From: Lysinibacillus sp. B2A1
GTDB taxonomy: Bacteria > Bacillota > Bacilli > Bacillales_A > Planococcaceae
DNA: 64,000 bases
Direction: 5' to 3'
Assembly (NCBI GenBank): GCA_002973635.1
Contig: CP027224.1
Coordinates: forward strand, 72,501 to 136,500
Of the stretch, positions 62,275-64,000 are shown piece by piece. Made by a program: the position numbers and the translations under genes. The number at the start of each line of letters is the position of its first letter. Within the stretch, counting starts at the first letter, position 1. The notes under the pieces were generated by a model. The model ran no database searches. It was not told where the DNA came from and saw only the letters and a program-made list of their open reading frames with translations.

Positions 62275-62946
62275 TTAGAATTCTAAAGCATTTCGAAGAT
62301 TATTTAAATAAGATTGACTCACGGGCAGCTCGCTTCCATCTTTTAAAGTAATTATAAAATTAGAAGTAAGATCTCGCGCCATTTTTTTTATGAAATAAAT
62401 ATTCACAATATAGGATCTATGAATGCGAATAAAGAACGAAGGTAGTCGCATTTGTAGCTCCTTTAGTGTGATACTAGTTTTGAATTGATCTCCCTCCACA
62501 TAAAACCACGTTTTCTTCTGTAGGCTTTCAATATGAGATATCTTATCAATAGCCACAGGATTCCATTCTTCCTCATGTTTGCCTGTTAAGAATTGAAATG
62601 GCTCTAATTTCTTTTCTGTAAAGGCGGAAGGCAATACTACGACAAGTGCTGCAGGTGCATCTAAAATGTGTATTGGATAGCCTATACCATAATAGGGTGC
62701 TTCAAATAGGGAATTATCTAAAATTGCATCTGTCCGTTTACCTGTCCGTATCACCTGCTCCGCAATGCTACCGGGTTGGACTTGTTTGCCCACTTCCAAG
62801 TTGATGTTTTGATGTCCAGAATGAAAATAAATATAGGAGTTTTCGACAGCAATTGCAATGGAAGAATAGGCTGGAATCCAGTCCTTTAATATTGAAATAA
62901 ACTGTTGTGAAATATCTTTTGGTAAAGAAAAAGACTTATTATTCAT
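62275..62946 (-). CDS. LytTR-family transcriptional regulator with a GAF/PAS-like sensor region
   Basis: The product is 223 aa. Start ATG 62946 (MNNKSFSLPKD) has GGGGATAT upstream on the minus strand; the ATG at 62982 lacks a site. The N-terminal ~115 residues look like a small-ligand sensing fold (IAIAVENSYIYFHSGHQNINLEVGKQVQPGSIAEQVIRTG). The C-terminal ~100 residues are a LytTR DNA-binding domain (KTWFYVEGDQFKTSITLKELQMRLP-SFFIRIHRSYIVNIYFIKKM...LPVSQSYLNNLRNAL). There is no receiver domain, so it is not a standard response regulator. It is divergent from aceA and may control it. Confidence 0.85.
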   Translation of the reverse strand: MNNKSFSLPKDISQQFISILKDWIPAYSSIAIAVENSYIYFHSGHQNINLEVGKQVQPGSIAEQVIRTGKRTDAILDNSLFEAPYYGIGYPIHILDAPAALVVVLPSAFTEKKLEPFQFLTGKHEEEWNPVAIDKISHIESLQKKTWFYVEGDQFKTSITLKELQMRLPSFFIRIHRSYIVNIYFIKKMARDLTSNFIITLKDGSELPVSQSYLNNLRNALEF

Positions 62947-62966
62947 TGTGAATATCCCCCTTGTTT

Positions 62967-62979
62967 GTAAACAGTTTAC
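62967..62979. promoter_or_regulatory. Palindrome upstream of the LytTR gene
   Basis: GTAAACAGTTTAC is a perfect palindrome around one base, about 20 bp before the regulator's start codon. It may be an operator. A separate CTGTTAT direct repeat (63058-63064 and 63088-63094, 30 bp apart) lies nearer aceA. Confidence 0.4.
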
Positions 62980-63161
62980 CAAATTTCGTCGTTAAAAAAA
63001 GTGGTTCTATCATTAAAATTTGGTCTTTTATCTAAAAATAATGAAAATTCAGATGTTCTGTTATATATTAATTTACAACAAATAAACCTGTTATGGAACA
63101 GCAAATTAAAAAGTTTTTTAACAGAGTGAATTGTATACAAAGGGGAAGGTGGAATTTCAAT

Positions 63162-64000
63162 ATGTCAACACGTCAAGAAAAAATTCAAGCACTAGAGAAA
63201 GAATGGGCGGAGAACCCACGTTGGGCAGGTATTGAACGCTCATATTCAGCTGAAGAGGTTGTTAAACTACAGGGTTCTGTTGTACTTGAACAAACTTTAG
63301 CATCTAAGGGTGCTGTTCGACTTTGGAAGTCTCTACATGAAGAACCATTTATTAATGCATTAGGTGCATTAACTGGTAATCAAGCTGTACAACAAGTAAA
63401 AGCAGGATTACAAGCAATTTACTTATCAGGCTGGCAAGTAGCTGCTGATGCAAACCTTTCTGGTCAAATGTACCCTGACCAATCTTTATATCCAGCGAAC
63501 TCTGTACCAGCAGTAGTAAAGCGTATTAACCAAGCTTTACAACGTGCTGATCAAATCGATCATGCTGAAGGACGTGTAGATCAATTCGATTGGTTCGCTC
63601 CAATCGTGGCAGATGCTGAGGCTGGCTTCGGTGGTCCTCTAAATGTATTTGAACTTGTAAAAGGAATGATTGAAGCAGGAGCTGCTGGTGTTCACTTAGA
63701 GGATCAATTAGCTTCTGAGAAAAAATGTGGTCACTTAGGTGGTAAAGTTTTACTTCCAACACAAAATGCTGTTCGTAACTTAGTTGCTGCTCGTCTTGCA
63801 ACAGATGTAATGGGTGTAGATACAATTTTAATCGCTCGTACAGATGCAGATGCAGCTGATATGGTAACATCTGATATTGATCCACGCGATGCTGAATTTA
63901 TTACAGGTGAACGTACACCAGAAGGTTTCTTCCGTACAAAACCAGGTATTAAACAAGCAATTGCACGTGGTTTAGCTTACGCTCCATATGCAGATTTAAT
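63162..64000 (+). CDS. aceA: Isocitrate lyase (cut by window end)
   Basis: The first 279 codons of isocitrate lyase, the glyoxylate-shunt enzyme splitting isocitrate into glyoxylate and succinate. ATG 63162 follows GGGGAAGGTGG. The catalytic signature KKCGHLGGK (near residue 190) is intact. Metal and substrate residues are visible in [12 protein letters not shown] and [10 protein letters not shown]. The frame is open to the last base, and roughly two-thirds of the protein is present. No malate synthase is in view. Confidence 0.96.
   Translation, partial: MSTRQEKIQALEKEWAENPRWAGIERSYSAEEVVKLQGSVVLEQTLASKGAVRLWKSLHEEPFINALGALTGNQAVQQVKAGLQAIYLSGWQVAADANLSGQMYPDQSLYPANSVPAVVKRINQALQRADQIDHAEGRVDQFDWFAPIVADAEAGFGGPLNVFELVKGMIEAGAAGVHLEDQLASEKKCGHLGGKVLLPTQNAVRNLVAARLATDVMGVDTILIARTDADAADMVTSDIDPRDAEFITGERTPEGFFRTKPGIKQAIARGLAYAPYADL

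Noticed and set aside
63526..63885. 119-aa minus-strand open frame opposite aceA
   Set aside because: A shadow of the aceA coding frame (repetitive Leu/Gln/His composition typical of antisense frames).

Overview
The window comes from a low-GC, endospore-forming Gram-positive bacterium. Gene order from yaaO to lysS follows the origin-proximal part of the Bacillus subtilis chromosome. The sporulation genes (abrB, sspF, spoVG, fin, spoVT, yabP/yabQ, spoIIE), the partial 16S sequence and the overall protein character point to Lysinibacillus (Planococcaceae/Caryophanaceae). The genus is inferred from recognition, not from a search.

Positions 1-3870 are an accessory region. It holds the tail of an unknown gene, one copy of a ~171-bp dispersed non-coding repeat, an SRPBCC/CoxG-like gene, an IS1182-type insertion sequence (994-2686) sitting in the loop of a hairpin, a decayed TetR-type regulator and an HXXEE membrane-protein gene. 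Matching palindromes precede the regulator remnant and the HXXEE gene.

Positions 3975-36493 are core chromosome: yaaO-tmk-darA-yaaR-holB-ricT-yabA-yabB-yazA-rsmI; abrB facing away from metG; tatD-yabE-rnmV-rsmA-veg-sspF-ispE-purR-ridA-spoVG-glmU-prs-ctc-pth-fin-mfd-spoVT; and yabM-yabN-rqcP-yabP-yabQ-divIC-yabR. These genes cover nucleotide supply, replication control, tRNA and rRNA modification, translation, cell-wall precursors, transcription-coupled repair and sporulation. Two normally essential or important genes, ricT and ispE, are each broken by an apparent one-base loss in a G run.

Positions 36695-44629 carry a small membrane protein, a three-tRNA cluster (Gly, Met, Glu; minus strand), spoIIE with a Spo0A-type promoter (21-bp spacer), tilS, hprT and ftsH. 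A second IS1182-type element (44639-46521) follows the ftsH stop by 9 bp, and an aldo/keto reductase lies beyond it. The core order then resumes: coaX-hslO-yacD-cysK-pabB-pabA-pabC-folP-folB-folK-dusB-lysS (coenzyme A, redox chaperone, cysteine and folate biosynthesis, tRNA charging).

Positions 59346-61512 look like an rRNA operon: tandem promoters, 16S, tRNA-Ile, tRNA-Ala, 23S, 5S and terminator. However, the 16S stops after about 437 nt and only the last ~484 nt of 23S are present. This is either an assembly collapse or a double internal deletion. A second copy of the dispersed repeat follows. The window ends with a LytTR-type regulator divergent from isocitrate lyase (aceA, cut by the window end).

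The most promising unexplained item is the dispersed repeat at 138-308 and 61583-61753. It keeps complementary arms through base changes, as a structured RNA would. No clearly new protein system was found.
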